From positions 1 to 60,808 of the forward strand of contig NZ_QTPO01000053.1 in assembly GCF_003853645.1 (NCBI RefSeq): DNA of 60,808 nucleotides, read 5' to 3'. Position numbers and translations under genes: made by a program. The notes beneath the pieces are model-generated. The model did no database searches. It saw only the letters and a list, made by a program, of their open reading frames with translations, and had not been told where the DNA came from. Origin of the DNA: Burkholderia sp. Bp9143 (GTDB lineage: Bacteria > Pseudomonadota > Gammaproteobacteria > Burkholderiales > Burkholderiaceae). Positions 26,372-34,865 of this stretch are shown piece by piece; the stretch's first letter is position 1; each line of letters begins with the position of its first letter.

Positions 26372-27649
26372 ATGGCTATCGTAGAAGTCAAAGTCCCCCA
26401 GCTTTCGGAGTCGGTTTCGGAAGCCACCATGCTGCAGTGGAAGAAGAAGCCGGGCGAAGCAGTCGCGCAGGACGAAATCCTGATCGAACTCGAGACCGAC
26501 AAGGTCGTGCTCGAAGTGCCGGCACCGGCCGCGGGCGTGCTCGCGCAAGTGCTCCAGAACGACGGTGACACCGTGGTCGCCGACCAGATCATCGCGACGA
26601 TCGACACCGAAGCGAAGGCCGGTGCTGCCGAAGCAGCGGCAGGCGCCGCCGAAGTGAAGCCGGCGGCAGCTCCTGCTGCAGCCGCACCGGCAGCACAGCC
26701 GGCTGCCGCGGTTGCATCGAGCTCGGCCGCCGCATCGCCGGCCGCAGCGAAGCTGCTGGCCGAGAAGGGCCTGTCGGCGGGCGACGTCGCAGGTTCGGGC
26801 CGCGACGGCCGTGTCACGAAGGGCGACGCGCTGGCCGCAGGCAGCGCACCGAAGGCTGCTCCGGCCGCCGCACCGGCGAAGACCGCTGCTGCGAAGCCGT
26901 CGCTGCCGGAAGTGAAGGTGCCGGCGTCGGCCACGACGTGGCTCAACGACCGTCCGGAACAGCGCGTGCCGATGTCGCGTCTGCGTGCGCGTATCGCAGA
27001 GCGTCTGCTTGAGTCGCAGCAGACCAACGCGATCCTGACGACGTTCAACGAAGTCAACATGCAGCCGGTCATGGACCTGCGCTCGAAGTACAAGGACAAG
27101 TTCGAGAAGGAACATGGCGTGAAGCTCGGCTTCATGTCGTTCTTCGTGAAGGCGGCCGTGCACGCGCTGAAGAAGTTCCCGCTGGTGAACGCGTCGATCG
27201 ACGGTAACGACATCGTCTACCACGGCTACTTCGACATCGGTATCGCGGTCGGTTCGCCGCGCGGCCTGGTCGTGCCGATCCTGCGCAACGCGGATCAGCT
27301 GAGCCTCGCCGAGATCGAGAAGAAGATCGCCGAGTTCGGTCAGAAGGCGAAGGACGGCAAGCTGTCGATCGAGGAAATGACGGGCGGTACGTTCTCGATC
27401 TCGAACGGCGGCGTGTTCGGCTCGATGCTGTCGACCCCGATCATCAACCCGCCGCAGTCGGCCATCCTCGGCGTGCACGCGACGAAGGAACGCCCGGTCG
27501 TCGAAAACGGCCAGATCGTGATCCGTCCGATCAACTACCTGGCACTGTCGTACGACCACCGGATCATCGACGGCCGCGAAGCAGTCCTGTCGCTCGTTGC
27601 GATGAAGGATGCGCTGGAAGATCCGGCACGCCTGCTGCTCGACCTGTAA
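26372..27649 (+). CDS. sucB: 2-oxoglutarate dehydrogenase E2 (dihydrolipoyl succinyltransferase)
   Basis: E2 forms the core of the complex and makes succinyl-CoA. The 425-aa protein has one lipoyl domain (1-76) with the modified lysine K44 in ELETDKVVLEV. An Ala/Pro-rich linker follows, then the E1/E3-binding domain (about 125-165: LLAEKGLSAGDVAGSGRDGR). The catalytic domain ends SYDHRIIDGREAVLSL, with H396 and D400 as catalytic residues. Single lipoyl domain and length are typical. It sits between sucA and lpdA. Confidence 0.97.
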   Translation: MAIVEVKVPQLSESVSEATMLQWKKKPGEAVAQDEILIELETDKVVLEVPAPAAGVLAQVLQNDGDTVVADQIIATIDTEAKAGAAEAAAGAAEVKPAAAPAAAAPAAQPAAAVASSSAAASPAAAKLLAEKGLSAGDVAGSGRDGRVTKGDALAAGSAPKAAPAAAPAKTAAAKPSLPEVKVPASATTWLNDRPEQRVPMSRLRARIAERLLESQQTNAILTTFNEVNMQPVMDLRSKYKDKFEKEHGVKLGFMSFFVKAAVHALKKFPLVNASIDGNDIVYHGYFDIGIAVGSPRGLVVPILRNADQLSLAEIEKKIAEFGQKAKDGKLSIEEMTGGTFSISNGGVFGSMLSTPIINPPQSAILGVHATKERPVVENGQIVIRPINYLALSYDHRIIDGREAVLSLVAMKDALEDPARLLLDL

Positions 27650-27732
27650 GCCGAGAGTTTCACTGCATTGACCCGCCCCGCACGCTCGCGCACGCGCGCG
27701 ACCGTGCGGGCGTACAAGTAGAAAGGATTGTC

Positions 27733-29163
27733 ATGTCCAAGGAATTTGACGTCGTCGTGATCGGCGCCGGCCCGGGCGGCTACATCGCCGCGATTCGCGC
27801 CGCGCAGCTCGGCAAGACCGTTGCCTGTATCGAGAAGTGGAAGAACCCGGCCGGCGCGCTGAAGCTCGGCGGCACCTGCCTGAATGTTGGCTGCATTCCG
27901 TCGAAGGCGCTGCTCGCGTCGTCGGAAGAGTTCGAGAACACGTCGCATCACCTGGCCGACCACGGCATCACGGTCGACGGCGTGAAGATCGACGTCGCGA
28001 AGATGCTCGGCCGCAAGGATGCGATCGTCGAGAAAATGACGAGCGGGATCGAGTTCCTGTTCAAGAAGAACAAGATCACCTGGCTGAAGGGCCATGGCAA
28101 GTTCACCGGCAAGACCGACGCCGGCGTGCAGATCGAAGTGAGCGGCGAGGGTGAAACCGAAGTCGTCACCGCGAAGAACGTGATCATCGCGACGGGCTCG
28201 AAGGCGCGTCACCTGCCGAACGTCCCGGTCGACAACAAGATCGTGTCGGACAACGAAGGTGCGCTGACGTTCGACTCGGTGCCGAAGAAGCTCGCCGTGA
28301 TCGGCGCAGGCGTGATCGGCCTCGAACTTGGCTCGGTATGGCGTCGCCTGGGTGCCGAAGTGACGGTGCTCGAAGCGCTGCCGGCGTTCCTCGGCGCGGC
28401 CGACGAAGCGCTCGCGAAGGAAGCGGCCAAGTTGTTCAAGAAGCAGGGCCTCGACATCCATCTCGGCGTGAAGATCGGCGACGTGAAGACGACCGCGAAC
28501 GGCGTGTCGATCGCTTACACGGACAAGGACGGCAACGCGCAGACGCTCGACGCCGACCGCCTGATCGTGTCGGTCGGCCGCGTGCCGAATACCGACAACC
28601 TCGGCCTCGAGGCGATCGGCCTGAAGGCGAACGAGCGCGGCTTCATCGACGTGGACGACCACTGCCGTACCGCAGTGCCGAACGTCTACGCGATCGGCGA
28701 TGTGGTGCGCGGCCCGATGCTCGCGCACAAGGCGGAAGACGAAGGCGTGCTGGTCGCGGAAGTGATCGACGGCCAGAAGCCGCACATCGATTACAACTGC
28801 ATTCCGTGGGTGATCTACACGTACCCGGAAATCGCATGGGTCGGCAAGACGGAACAGCAGCTGAAGGCCGAAGGCCGCGAGATCAAGTCGGGCAAGTTCC
28901 CGTTCTCGATCAACGGTCGCGCGCTCGGCATGAACGCGCCGGACGGTTTCGTGAAGATGATCGCGGACGCGAAGACCGACGAACTGCTCGGCGTGCACGT
29001 GATCGCCGCAAACGCGTCGGACCTGATCGCGGAAGCCGTGGTGGCGATGGAATTCAAGGCGGCGTCGGAAGACATCGCCCGCATCTGCCATCCGCACCCG
29101 TCGATGTCGGAAGTGATGCGCGAAGCGGCGCTCGCCGTCGACAAGCGCTCGCTGAACAGCTGA
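27733..29163 (+). CDS. lpdA: dihydrolipoyl dehydrogenase (E3)
   Basis: E3 reoxidises dihydrolipoamide with FAD and NAD+. The 476-aa protein has the FAD motif GAGPGG (11-16) and the redox-active disulfide in GGTCLNVGCIPSK (C49 and C54). The NAD-binding motif is VIGAGVIGLELGSVW, and the C-terminal dimer/catalytic segment is CHPHPSMSEV, containing the catalytic His. It is the last gene of the operon, and a strong terminator follows. The genomic position marks it as the 2-oxoglutarate complex E3. Confidence 0.96.
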   Translation: MSKEFDVVVIGAGPGGYIAAIRAAQLGKTVACIEKWKNPAGALKLGGTCLNVGCIPSKALLASSEEFENTSHHLADHGITVDGVKIDVAKMLGRKDAIVEKMTSGIEFLFKKNKITWLKGHGKFTGKTDAGVQIEVSGEGETEVVTAKNVIIATGSKARHLPNVPVDNKIVSDNEGALTFDSVPKKLAVIGAGVIGLELGSVWRRLGAEVTVLEALPAFLGAADEALAKEAAKLFKKQGLDIHLGVKIGDVKTTANGVSIAYTDKDGNAQTLDADRLIVSVGRVPNTDNLGLEAIGLKANERGFIDVDDHCRTAVPNVYAIGDVVRGPMLAHKAEDEGVLVAEVIDGQKPHIDYNCIPWVIYTYPEIAWVGKTEQQLKAEGREIKSGKFPFSINGRALGMNAPDGFVKMIADAKTDELLGVHVIAANASDLIAEAVVAMEFKAASEDIARICHPHPSMSEVMREAALAVDKRSLNS

Positions 29164-29211
29164 GCGTGGTTTAGCGGCGGCCGGCCGTCGGCCGGCGAAG
29201 CCGTCTCATGA

Positions 29212-29250
29212 CGAAGGCGGGCGGGGGTTTCCCGCTCGCCTTCGTTTTTT
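29212..29250 (+). terminator. rho-independent terminator of sucA-sucB-lpdA
   Basis: A 14-bp stem (CGAAGGCGGGCGGG with CCCGCTCGCCTTCG, one mismatch) is followed by six T residues, only 12 bp before the zapE start. Confidence 0.85.
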
Positions 29251-29262
29251 CCGGTTTGCCCG

Positions 29263-30360
29263 ATGAACGTCACCGAATACTACACGCGCGAATTGACCAC
29301 GCGCGGCTATCAGTCCGATCCCGCGCAGCGCGCGGCCGTCGATCGTCTGCAGTGCTGCTTCGACGAATGGGTCGACTACAAGGCGCGCCGCTCGAACGCG
29401 TTCAAGAAGCTCATCAATCATCCGGACCTGCCGCGCGGCGTCTACATGTGGGGCGGCGTCGGCCGCGGCAAGAGCTTCCTGATGGACAGCTTCTATGCGG
29501 TGGTGTCCGTGCAGCGCAAGACGCGCCTGCACTTCCACGAATTCATGCGTGAAGTCCACCGCGAACTCGAGGAACTGAAAGGGCAGGCCGATCCGCTCGA
29601 CGAGCTCGCGCGACGCATCGCGAAGCGCTACCGGCTGATCTGTTTCGACGAATTCCACGTGTCGGACATCGCGGACGCGATGATCCTCTATCGGCTGCTC
29701 GATCGCCTGTTCGACAACGGCGTGCAGTTCGTGATGACGTCCAACTACGATCCCGACGATCTGTATCCCGATGGCCTGCATCGCGACCGCATGCTGCCGG
29801 CGATTGCGCTGATCAAGCAAAAGCTCGACGTGTTGAACGTCGACGCGGGCGTCGACTATCGCCAGCGCACGCTCGCGCAGGTGCAGATGTACCACACGCC
29901 GCTTGGCGCGGACGCGGATCGCGAACTGCGTCATGCCTTCGCGAAGCTCGCCGCGGTACCGGACGAAAGTCCGATCCTGCATATCGAGAAGCGCGAGTTG
30001 AAGGCGTTGCGCAAGGCCGACGGGGTCGTCTGGTTCGATTTCGCGACACTGTGCGGCGGCCCGCGTTCGCAGAACGACTATCTCGAGCTGGCCAGCCGCT
30101 TCCACGCGATCGTGCTGTCCGAAGTGCCGCAGATGTCGCCGCGGATGGCGTCCGAGGCGCGGCGCTTCACCTGGCTCATCGACGTGCTGTACGACCACAA
30201 GGTCAAGCTGCTGATGTCCGCGGCGGTGCCGGCGGAGCAGCTGTACGTCGAAGGGCCGATGGCGAACGAGTTCGCGCGCACGGTATCGCGGATCGTCGAG
30301 ATGCAGTCGAAGGAATACCTCGAGACGCCACGCCGCATCGTCGATACTTCGCTGACCTGA
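29263..30360 (+). CDS. zapE: cell division protein ZapE (AFG1-like ATPase)
   Basis: ZapE is an AFG1/LACE1-family ATPase. In E. coli it interacts with FtsZ and modulates Z-ring stability. The 365-aa protein has Walker A GGVGRGKS (64-71), Walker B LICFDEFHVSD and sensor MTSNYDPDDLYPDGLHRDR. The family C-terminus has WFDFATLCGGPRSQNDYLE. The start lies immediately after the lpdA terminator, so its promoter may overlap that region or rely on read-through. The role here is assigned by family membership. Confidence 0.93.
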   Translation: MNVTEYYTRELTTRGYQSDPAQRAAVDRLQCCFDEWVDYKARRSNAFKKLINHPDLPRGVYMWGGVGRGKSFLMDSFYAVVSVQRKTRLHFHEFMREVHRELEELKGQADPLDELARRIAKRYRLICFDEFHVSDIADAMILYRLLDRLFDNGVQFVMTSNYDPDDLYPDGLHRDRMLPAIALIKQKLDVLNVDAGVDYRQRTLAQVQMYHTPLGADADRELRHAFAKLAAVPDESPILHIEKRELKALRKADGVVWFDFATLCGGPRSQNDYLELASRFHAIVLSEVPQMSPRMASEARRFTWLIDVLYDHKVKLLMSAAVPAEQLYVEGPMANEFARTVSRIVEMQSKEYLETPRRIVDTSLT

Positions 30361-30504
30361 TCGCAGTGTTCGACAAGTGACGGGCATCAAACGTCAATTC
30401 CGGTCAAATTCTCGCGGTCTCGGGGTATTTTCGGACTTGTCTTATATTCACGGTTGAGGTCAGCCGATATCGTTGTGTCATGGTTCCTAAGGCTGGAGAT
30501 GTCC

Positions 30505-30915
30505 ATGACACCGTATCGCGATCTGACCGACCATGAGTGGCGCTGCGTCGTGCCGCTTCTGCCCGAAATGCAGCCGCGCACCGAGTTGCGCGGCCGACCG
30601 TTGGCCAACACGCGCGCCGTCCTGAACGGCGTACTCTGGGTGATTTATAGCGGCGCGACCTGGTCCGCGATGCCGCGTCGTTACCCTTCGTACCAGACAT
30701 GCCATCGCCGCTTCAAGGTCTGGCATGAGACCGGCACGTTGATGCAGGTGATGCGCGAGCTGTACGGCGACGCAGGCGTGAATCTGTGCAACGCACTGTC
30801 CGCACGGATGCGCAAGCACACGCAATCGAAGGCGGCGGAGGTGCGGAGTGCGGCAGCGCCGGTGTATCGTGCACCGGGCAGCTATGCACCGGATACGCTG
30901 AAGCATGCGGCGTGA
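30505..30915 (+). CDS. stand-alone IS5-type transposase N-terminal domain protein (DUF4096-like), paralogue
   Basis: This 136-aa protein has the same small domain as the gene at 2989-3390: YRDLTDHEWRCVVPLLPEM, RGRPLANTRAVLNGVLWVIY, then GATWSAMPRRYPSYQTCHRR and a short helical tail. No DDE transposase domain, partner ORF or inverted ends are seen around it. I chose the ATG at 30505 because GGAG lies 6 bp upstream and the length then matches its paralogue. An upstream TTG frame start at 30454 lacks support. It is likely a domesticated DNA-binding domain. Function unknown. Confidence 0.75.
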   Translation: MTPYRDLTDHEWRCVVPLLPEMQPRTELRGRPLANTRAVLNGVLWVIYSGATWSAMPRRYPSYQTCHRRFKVWHETGTLMQVMRELYGDAGVNLCNALSARMRKHTQSKAAEVRSAAAPVYRAPGSYAPDTLKHAA

Positions 30916-30950
30916 TATCGATCGATTTCATTCACGCCCGCACCAAAACG

Positions 30951-30986
30951 AAATCGGCCTGACGACGTCGTCGCAGGCCGATTTTT
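30951..30986. terminator. bidirectional terminator between convergent genes
   Basis: AAATCGGCCTG and CAGGCCGATTT form an 11-bp perfect stem around a palindromic loop, followed by TT. It serves the DUF4096-like gene (plus) and the DUF2147 gene (minus). Confidence 0.8.
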
Positions 30987-31017
30987 CATTGCGTCGCGCG
31001 TATCGACGCGCGTCGCG

Positions 31018-31479
31018 TTATTGCGCGCGAACCCAGGTCTGCGACCGGCCGAGCAGCGATACGCCGATGTAGCCGCGCACGACGAGCTTCTGGCCGCCGT
31101 CTTCCAGCGACATCTTGCACTTGTAGACCTTGCCGTTTTCCGGGTCGAGGATGTTGCCGCCGTCCCAGTGGTCGCCGTCCTTCTTCATCGCCTTGATGAT
31201 CGTCATGCCCTTGATGAGCTGATCCTTGCGCTCGTCCGTGCATGAGGTGCAGCGGCGATCGGGCGTGTCGTTGGCGCCGAGGCCCTTGACGACCTTGCCC
31301 GACAGCGAACCTTCGCCGTCGTCGGCGATCTGCACGAGCGCCTTCGGTGCATGGGTATTGTCGTCGATCGTCTGCCACATGCCGATGGGGCTGTCGGCCT
31401 GGGCGAAGGTGGGGGCGGCGCAAGCGAGCAGTGCACTTGCGATAGCCAGTGCGCGCAACGGGCGGGTCAGTTGAATCAT
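31018..31479 (-). CDS. DUF2147 secreted protein
   Basis: This is a 153-aa exported protein of the DUF2147 family, whose biochemical role is not established. It has a Sec signal peptide (LRALAIASALLACAAPTFAQ). The mature domain starts DSPIGMWQTIDDNTHAPKAL and contains CTSCTDERKDQLIKGMTIIK and WDGGNILDPENGKVYKCKMS, which are family hallmarks. The cysteine pair suggests a disulfide. The start at 31479 has a strong AAGGAGGA site. It lies after the TpsB gene on the same strand but 166 bp away, and a hairpin intervenes, so it is probably its own unit. Confidence 0.88.
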   Translation of the reverse strand: MIQLTRPLRALAIASALLACAAPTFAQADSPIGMWQTIDDNTHAPKALVQIADDGEGSLSGKVVKGLGANDTPDRRCTSCTDERKDQLIKGMTIIKAMKKDGDHWDGGNILDPENGKVYKCKMSLEDGGQKLVVRGYIGVSLLGRSQTWVRAQ

Positions 31480-31609
31480 TGTCTTCCTCCTTGTTTCATG
31501 TCGTGTTCGATGCGCTCGCACGACCGTCTGCATGGGGCGGTGGCATGTTGCGAGCTTTGCCAGAATACGTGAAACCGCGCGCTGCGTTTGATAGAGGGGA
31601 CTCTAATCG

Positions 31610-31636
31610 AAACAGCCCGCGAGACGCGGGCTGTTT
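31610..31636 (-). terminator. terminator-like hairpin after the TpsB gene
   Basis: AAACAGCCCGC and GCGGGCTGTTT form an 11-bp perfect stem with a 5-base loop, 10 bp after the TpsB stop. The T-tract is short (TTT) on the minus strand. Confidence 0.65.
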
Positions 31637-31645
31637 GGTGACCGA

Positions 31646-33331
31646 TCAGTTGAGCTGATACGAGAACGCCGCATTCACGCGCGGGCTGCGCGATGCGCTT
31701 TCGACGGGCGCATCGCCAACCGGCTTCGCGATATTCAGGTCGAGGCTGTAGTAGCGACTGTCCGTAAACCGCACGCCGATACCGACCGACGACAGGCGGC
31801 TCGGTGACGGCGTGCCCGTGTGCAGATATACACGCGCCATGTCGTACGCGACGTACGGCGTGATCGATTTCATGTACGTCCAGCCCGGTGTGAACCCGCG
31901 GTTGACTTCCAGCGACATCCCCCAGCCCGAGTCGCCCGACGTTTCGCCCGGCTGATAGCCGAGCGCGTAGCGCGTCGAACCGAACGAGATCTGTTCCGAC
32001 GTCGGAAGCGAGTCGGGGCTGTACTGGCCGGTCAGCGAGACCGACGTGCCGATCTTGAACGGCCATTCGTTGGTCTGCGTGAAGGTCGCGCCGGTGCGCA
32101 CGAAGGTCAGCGAGATCGGGCTGTCCACCGACGTCGTGTTCGAGCCGATCGTGATGTCCTGCGATTTCGATGCGCCGAGGATGTTGAAGCCCTTCGCGAC
32201 GTTCACGCTCAGTTTCTGTACCTGCCTGGCCGACACGCTCGTGTAGTCGAGCTGCATCTGCAGCACGCGGACCTGCGAGCGGGTGTCGATGCTGTTGCCG
32301 GTGATCTTGTTCTGGTAGCGGTCTTCGTTGTGCGACGCATAGCCCGACACGGTGCCGAGCAGGCTGCGCTGGTTATTCAGCAGCAACGGATAGGATGCCG
32401 AAAGACCGAGCTTCTCGTTCTTGACCGTGCGCTCGACGGTCGACGGCAGGCCCGGATTGTCGGTCGGCTTGCCGCGATACGTGCTGGCGTCCAGGCGCGT
32501 GACCAGTCCGCTGCTGCCGACCGGCACCGCGCCGCTGAATGCGACGTAGGTCTGCTTGTCGCGTCCGGGCGGCACCAGCGCGGAAATGCTCAGTTGCTCG
32601 CCGAACGACGTGAGGCCGTTCTCCGTCGCGGTGATGAGACCCTGGACGCCCGGGTGATTGAAATCGATGCCGGTGCTGATGTTGAATGCCTTGCGGTCGA
32701 CGGCCAGTTCGAGCGTCGTTGCGCCGTCGGTCGTCTGCGGTGGCGGAACATTGGCCTTCACAGTCACGCCGGGCAGGAGACCGAACGTGTTCACATAGCG
32801 TTCGAATGTCGCGCGGCGCAGCGGGCGATCGGCCGTGATGTGCGCGGCGATCGCGCGGATCTTCGGTTCCATCGCGCCGGGCTTGCCGGTGACCTTGACG
32901 TCCGACACGTAGCCTTCGACGACCGTGACGCGCACGACGCCGTTCTCGAACGTCTGCGCGGGAATGAACGCGAACGACAGCGCATAGCCGCGATCCTGGT
33001 ACAGCTTGGTCACGCCGTTGGCGGTTTCGATCAGCTCTCCGATTGTGATGTCCTTGCCGACGAGGGGCGTGAAGCGACGCGAGATTTCGTCGAACGGCAC
33101 CGACTTCACGCCTTCGACCTGGAACGTCGTCGGCGTCAGGTGCCGTGACAGCAGCTCCTGCAGTTGCGGTGCCTGGGGCGCGACCTGCACAGTGACGCTC
33201 GGGCCTTTCTGCGGCGCGTTGATCTGGGGGAGGGAGTCGAGCGGGTTACCTGCCGCGCGTGTCTGTGCATGTGCCGTGCCTGCTGCCGCGATGGCGAGCA
33301 GCATCATCCAACTGTCGAGTCTGGATTTCAT
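31646..33331 (-). CDS. TpsB/FhaC/ShlB-type outer-membrane transporter
   Basis: This is a 561-aa Omp85-superfamily two-partner-secretion transporter. It has a signal peptide (1-22, ending AHA), then a linker. Two POTRA domains follow at about 68-210 (TTFQVEGVKSVPFDEISRRF, then VVRVTVVEGYVSDVKVTG). The rest, from 215, is a 16-strand beta-barrel. The L6 loop, normally VRGY, reads ALGY at 456-459, followed by ETSGDSGWGMSLEV, so the conserved Arg is missing. The C-terminus is FSYQLN rather than ending on an aromatic. No TpsA exoprotein gene is nearby. Two repeat lipoproteins precede it instead and are the best partner candidates. Confidence 0.88.
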   Translation of the reverse strand: MKSRLDSWMMLLAIAAAGTAHAQTRAAGNPLDSLPQINAPQKGPSVTVQVAPQAPQLQELLSRHLTPTTFQVEGVKSVPFDEISRRFTPLVGKDITIGELIETANGVTKLYQDRGYALSFAFIPAQTFENGVVRVTVVEGYVSDVKVTGKPGAMEPKIRAIAAHITADRPLRRATFERYVNTFGLLPGVTVKANVPPPQTTDGATTLELAVDRKAFNISTGIDFNHPGVQGLITATENGLTSFGEQLSISALVPPGRDKQTYVAFSGAVPVGSSGLVTRLDASTYRGKPTDNPGLPSTVERTVKNEKLGLSASYPLLLNNQRSLLGTVSGYASHNEDRYQNKITGNSIDTRSQVRVLQMQLDYTSVSARQVQKLSVNVAKGFNILGASKSQDITIGSNTTSVDSPISLTFVRTGATFTQTNEWPFKIGTSVSLTGQYSPDSLPTSEQISFGSTRYALGYQPGETSGDSGWGMSLEVNRGFTPGWTYMKSITPYVAYDMARVYLHTGTPSPSRLSSVGIGVRFTDSRYYSLDLNIAKPVGDAPVESASRSPRVNAAFSYQLN

Positions 33332-33376
33332 TGTTATTCCTCGTAGGCCTTGCTTTTCGTCTTCTTTCTAATGCGG

Positions 33377-33402
33377 GCGCGCGACACCAGGATGTCGCGC
33401 GC
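33377..33402. other. intercistronic hairpin upstream of the TpsB gene
   Basis: GCGCGCGACA and TGTCGCGCGC form a perfect 10-bp stem with a 6-base loop. There is no T-tract, so a processing or attenuation element is more likely than a terminator. Confidence 0.5.
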
Positions 33403-33475
33403 CGCGTGCCGCGTTGCCGGTTGTGTTTGTACGGCCGTGCCTCGTGCTCCGGCTGCAAAGGCGCGACCGTCCTCC

Positions 33476-34825
33476 TTATTTGCCGACGCTACCCAGCGTG
33501 CCGAGCAGTCCCGTGACCGGTGCCAGCAGACCCGTCGAGCTGCCCGACGATGCCGCACCGGTCACGCTGCCGACCAGCGACGTGACCGGTGCGAGCGGGC
33601 TCGACGACCCCCCGGTTCCCGTGGCACCGCCGACTGCTCCGGTGACAGTATTCAGCAAACCGGTGACGGGCGCGAGAGGGTTTGCCCCGCCTGCACCACC
33701 TGTTGCGCCGCCCAGCGTGCCCGTGACCGTCGACACGAGGCCCGTAACCGGTGCGAGTGGATTGCTGCCCGAGCCGCCCGTCGCGCCGCCGACTGAACCC
33801 GCGAGCGAACCGAGCGGCGTCGAGCCGAGCCCGGATAGCAGGCCGCCGAGCGGGTTCGTCGAGCTGGAGCCTGACGACGTACCGCTCTGGGGTGTTGCCG
33901 TCGAGCTGCCGACGAGGCTCGTGATCAGGCCGGGGATCGGTGCCGCGCCGTTCGGGCCGTTCGGGTTCACGAGGCCGCCCGCGTTGGTCACGGTGTTGCC
34001 GACCGCGGTGACGAGCTGCCCGACGTCGCCGACGAGCGGCTGGTTAGACGTGCTTGCGACCTTCGTGCCCGCCGAGCTGATTGCGCCGCCGACCTGGCCG
34101 AGCAGGCCCGACACGGGTTGCCCGAGGCCGGTGGTCGTGCCGACCTGTTGCGTGACCTGGCCTGCGGTGATCACCAGCGGCGTGATCGCCGAGCTGAGCG
34201 GTTGCGTAACCTGCTGCACGGCACCCGACGACAGCGTCGAGCCGATCGTCGTACCGGCGGCCGACAGGCCGTTGGCAACCGTGTCGAGCACGGTGCCGAC
34301 CGGCGTCGTGACAGGGGCGAGCGGTGCGAGCTGACCCGTGCCGAGCGCCTTGACCGTCGAACTCAGCCCGGACACGGTGTTGCTTGTCGCGCCGACGACA
34401 TTCCCGAGGCCGGCGACCGTCGTGCCGACGGGATCCTGGATCGAGCCGGTCTGTCCCAGCCCGTTGCTCAACGCATCGGCGGCCGCATTGATGATCGTGC
34501 CGGTGCTCGAGACGGTGCTGCCGACGCCCTTCGTCACGCCGTCGCCGAGGCCTGGCACGCTGACGTTTCCGATCGTGCTGCCGAGGTCGGTCGCGGTCTG
34601 GCCGGTCGTGCTGACAGCGCCCTTGGTGCCGGTCGTCGTGCCGCTGGTGCCGCTCGTGCCGCTGGTACCGCTCGTGCCGCTGGAGCTGCCGGCGTTGCTG
34701 CTGGTCGGCGGCGTGCTGACGCTGTTGCCGCCGCACGCGGCCAGCAGGCATGCCGTGGCGAAGGCGGTGAGGGGCACGCGCCACTGGTGCAGGGCGGCCG
34801 TCGTGATCGAACGTTGCTGGGACAT
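33476..34825 (-). CDS. repeat lipoprotein, Gly/Ser/Thr/Val-rich (annotated elsewhere as collagen-like)
   Basis: This is a 449-aa lipoprotein with lipobox LLAAC. A GTS-triplet linker follows (about 45-62, SGTSGTSGTSGTSGTT). A non-repetitive middle (65-280) has recurring LG-VG-TV motifs, including QDPVGTTVAGLG and PLSSAITPLV. Imperfect C-terminal repeats of the type PLAPVTGLVSTVTGTLGGAT run from about 345. It is a paralogue of the 525-aa lipoprotein 40 bp upstream, sharing the middle region and repeats. The GTS triplets satisfy Gly-X-Y but lack proline, so a true collagen helix is doubtful. It is likely surface-exposed, possibly exported through the TpsB-like protein next to it. Substrate status is inferred. 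Confidence 0.85.
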   Translation of the reverse strand: MSQQRSITTAALHQWRVPLTAFATACLLAACGGNSVSTPPTSSNAGSSSGTSGTSGTSGTSGTTTGTKGAVSTTGQTATDLGSTIGNVSVPGLGDGVTKGVGSTVSSTGTIINAAADALSNGLGQTGSIQDPVGTTVAGLGNVVGATSNTVSGLSSTVKALGTGQLAPLAPVTTPVGTVLDTVANGLSAAGTTIGSTLSSGAVQQVTQPLSSAITPLVITAGQVTQQVGTTTGLGQPVSGLLGQVGGAISSAGTKVASTSNQPLVGDVGQLVTAVGNTVTNAGGLVNPNGPNGAAPIPGLITSLVGSSTATPQSGTSSGSSSTNPLGGLLSGLGSTPLGSLAGSVGGATGGSGSNPLAPVTGLVSTVTGTLGGATGGAGGANPLAPVTGLLNTVTGAVGGATGTGGSSSPLAPVTSLVGSVTGAASSGSSTGLLAPVTGLLGTLGSVGK

Positions 34826-34865
34826 GATGGACTCCTCGCTGTCTTGTCGATGAATGGATGTCGGA

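Noticed and set aside
33377..33402. Intrinsic terminator before the TpsB gene
   Set aside because: The stem is perfect, but no T-tract follows on the minus strand, so read-through into the TpsB gene is likely.
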